Source: Rhabditoides inermis
Lineage: Eukaryota > Nematoda > Chromadorea > Rhabditida > Rhabditidae
Reading direction: 5' to 3'
Assembly: GCA_963966185.1 (NCBI GenBank)
Contig: CAWZYM010000196.1
Span: 552,380-616,379, forward strand
Length of the DNA stretch: 64,000 nucleotides
The translations under genes and the position numbers were made by a program. The first letter of the stretch is position 1; every line of letters begins with the position of its first letter. Below the pieces are notes generated by a model. That model saw only the letters and a program-made list of their open reading frames with translations. It was not told where the DNA came from and searched no databases. Positions 62,695-64,000 of the stretch are shown in pieces.

Positions 62695-64000
62695 CAAAGA
62701 AATAACAGAAAAAGGAGGAATCACTGTGTCAGTTCCACTCTAGAGAGCGTAGAGAAGCAGTCCGGTAGTTGTGACTTCCCAGTTCTGCTAATAATGGAAT
62801 TTATGCAAAACTATTTTCTTCCAAATGTGTTCGAATCGTGATCGAATTAGATCAGAGAAATAACAGAATAAGGAGGAATCACTGTGTCAGTTCCACTCTA
62901 GAGATCGTAGAGAAGCAGTCCGGGAGTTGTGACTTCCCAGTTCTGCTAATTATGGCATTTATGCAAAAATATTTTCTTCCAGATGTGTTCGAATCGTGAT
63001 CGAACTAGATCAGAGAAATAATAGAATAAGGAGGAATCACTGTGTCAGTTCCACTCTAGAGAGCGTAGAAAAGCAGTCCGGGAGTAGTGACTTCCCAGCT
63101 CTGCTAATTATGGCATTTATGCAAAACTATTTTCTTCCATATGTGTTCGAATCGTGATCGAACTAGATCAGAGAAATAACAGAATAAGGAAAAATCACTG
63201 TGTCAGTTCCACTCTAGAGAGCGTAGAGAAGCAGTCCGGGAGTTGTGACTTCCCAGTTCTGCTAATTATGGCATTTATGCAAAACTATTTTCTTCCAAAT
63301 GTGTTCGAATCGTGATCGAACTAGATCAGAGAAATAACAGAATGAGGAGGAATCACTGTGTCAGATCCATTCTAGAGAGCGTAAAGAAGCAGTCCGGGAG
63401 TTGTGACTTCCCAGTTCTGCTAATTATGGCATTTATGCAAAAATATTTTTTTCCAGATGTGTTCGAATCGTGATCGAACTAGATCTGAGAAACAACAGAA
63501 TGAGGAGGAATCACTGTGTCAGTTCCACTCTAGAGAGCGTAGAGAAGCAGTCCGGGAGTTGTGACTTCTCAGTTCTGCTAATTATGGCGTTTATGCAAAA
63601 CTATTTTCTTCCAAATGTGTTCGAATCGTGATCGAACTAGATCAGAGAAATAACAGAATGAGGAGAAATCACTGTGTCAGATCCACTCTAGAGAGCGTAG
63701 AGAAGCAGTCCGGTAGTTGTGACTTCCCAGTTCTGCTAAATATGGCATTTATGCAAAACTTATTTCTTCCAAATGTGTTCGAATCGTGATCGAACTAGAT
63801 CAGAGAAATAACAGAATAAGGAGGAATCACTGTGTCAGTTCCACTCTAGAGAGCGTAGAGAAACAGTCCGGGAGTTGTGACTTCCCAGTTATGCTAATTA
63901 TGGCATTTATGCAAAAATATTTTCTTCCAGATGTGTTCGAATCGTGATCGAACTAGATCAGAGAAATAACAGAATAAGGAGGAATCACTGTGTCAGTTCC

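Larger units (their letters stand above)
1..64000. repeat. Satellite DNA array, 158-bp monomer, about 405 copies, head to tail
   Basis: The same unit recurs from the first to the last base. Monomer starts (gaataagg or a variant) fall every 158 bp apart from small indels. From position 1 to the last start at 63,972 is 63,971 bp, which equals 405 x 158 minus 19. All copies read in the same direction; I saw no inversion, no transposon insertion and no unique spacer. Copies differ by a few substitutions each, and many of these are shared by groups of copies. Known of such arrays: they mark centromeric or heterochromatic regions of eukaryotes. Inferred: that is the context here. The family and species are not recognised. 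No protein-coding or RNA gene is supported anywhere in the array. Confidence 0.97.
44404..64000. repeat. Array segment with long-period higher-order repeats (30- and 32-mer spacing)
   Basis: The gatctgagaaacaac linker, which creates a BglII site (AGATCT), occurs about 14 times between 46.4 and 63.5 kb and not to the left. Its tgag is at 46,421, 46,737, 48,475, 49,265, 50,687, 53,532, 54,006, 54,796, 55,428, 58,432, 59,222, 60,644, 61,432 and 63,486. The spacings are 2, 11, 5, 9, 18, 3, 5, 4, 19, 5, 9, 5 and 13 monomers to within 2 bp. Other shared markers are aataatagaataagg, gtagtgacttcccagctc, aaggaaaaatcac, ttatgctaatt, gcgtcagatcc and aacttatttcttcc. Sub-blocks were shuffled and re-amplified rather than copied as one fixed unit. 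Confidence 0.8.

Noticed and set aside
1..64000. CRISPR array
   Set aside because: There are no short repeats separated by unique spacers. The whole 158-bp unit is repeated, and there are no cas genes.
1..64000. Mobile element or terminal-repeat structure
   Set aside because: I saw no target-site duplications, terminal inverted or long terminal repeats, or transposase or reverse transcriptase frames. Period changes are explained by small indels.

Overview
The whole 64 kb window is one uninterrupted tandem satellite array. I see no genes, RNA genes, transposons, CRISPR arrays or unique sequence. The unit is a 158-bp monomer of about 40% GC (64 of 158 bases in the first copy), always in the same orientation. 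The first monomer starts at base 1 (gaataaggag...), and the last recognisable start is at 63,972. That gives 405 monomers plus a 29-bp partial one, with a net deficit of 19 bp against 405 x 158. Six 147-bp monomers (-66 bp) and scattered small insertions account for the balance.

A block this long and homogeneous, with nested higher-order structure, is typical of eukaryotic centromeric, pericentromeric or heterochromatic satellite DNA read through by long reads. I do not recognise the family and cannot name the organism. Nothing in the window (host gene, transposon, telomere) fixes the taxon or the chromosomal position.

Layout: 1-1,572 consensus-like monomers; 1,573-3,140 monomers with an attaac linker; 3,141-14,910 a region rich in a gataagataaataac subfamily, also holding the six 147-bp monomers; 14,911-19,680 attaac/actaac/gatgagag monomers, some with long T runs; 19,681-27,360 a mix with cagtctggg, gatcgtactag and gatatgtg variants in 13-, 14- and 36-monomer repeats; 27,361-36,222 a 4,431-bp (28-monomer) block present twice in tandem; 34,694-36,905 a nested tandem 7-mer; 36,906-41,650 two copies of a 15-mer built from 7 + 8 monomers; 41,651-44,403 an 8-mer duplication; 44,404-64,000 a region of 5-, 9-, 14-, 16-, 30- and 32-monomer spacings in which one block recurs four times.

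The open frames of 60 to 265 codons are by-products of the repeat. 158 is not a multiple of 3, so frames normally close after about one monomer. They run on only where an indel makes the unit 159 or 147 bp. The interest lies in array evolution (a partly readable order of unequal exchanges), in conserved motifs inside the monomer (an inverted repeat containing GTTCGAATC, a GGGA/TCCC hairpin, an XbaI site), and in subfamily changes such as a tandem GATA motif.
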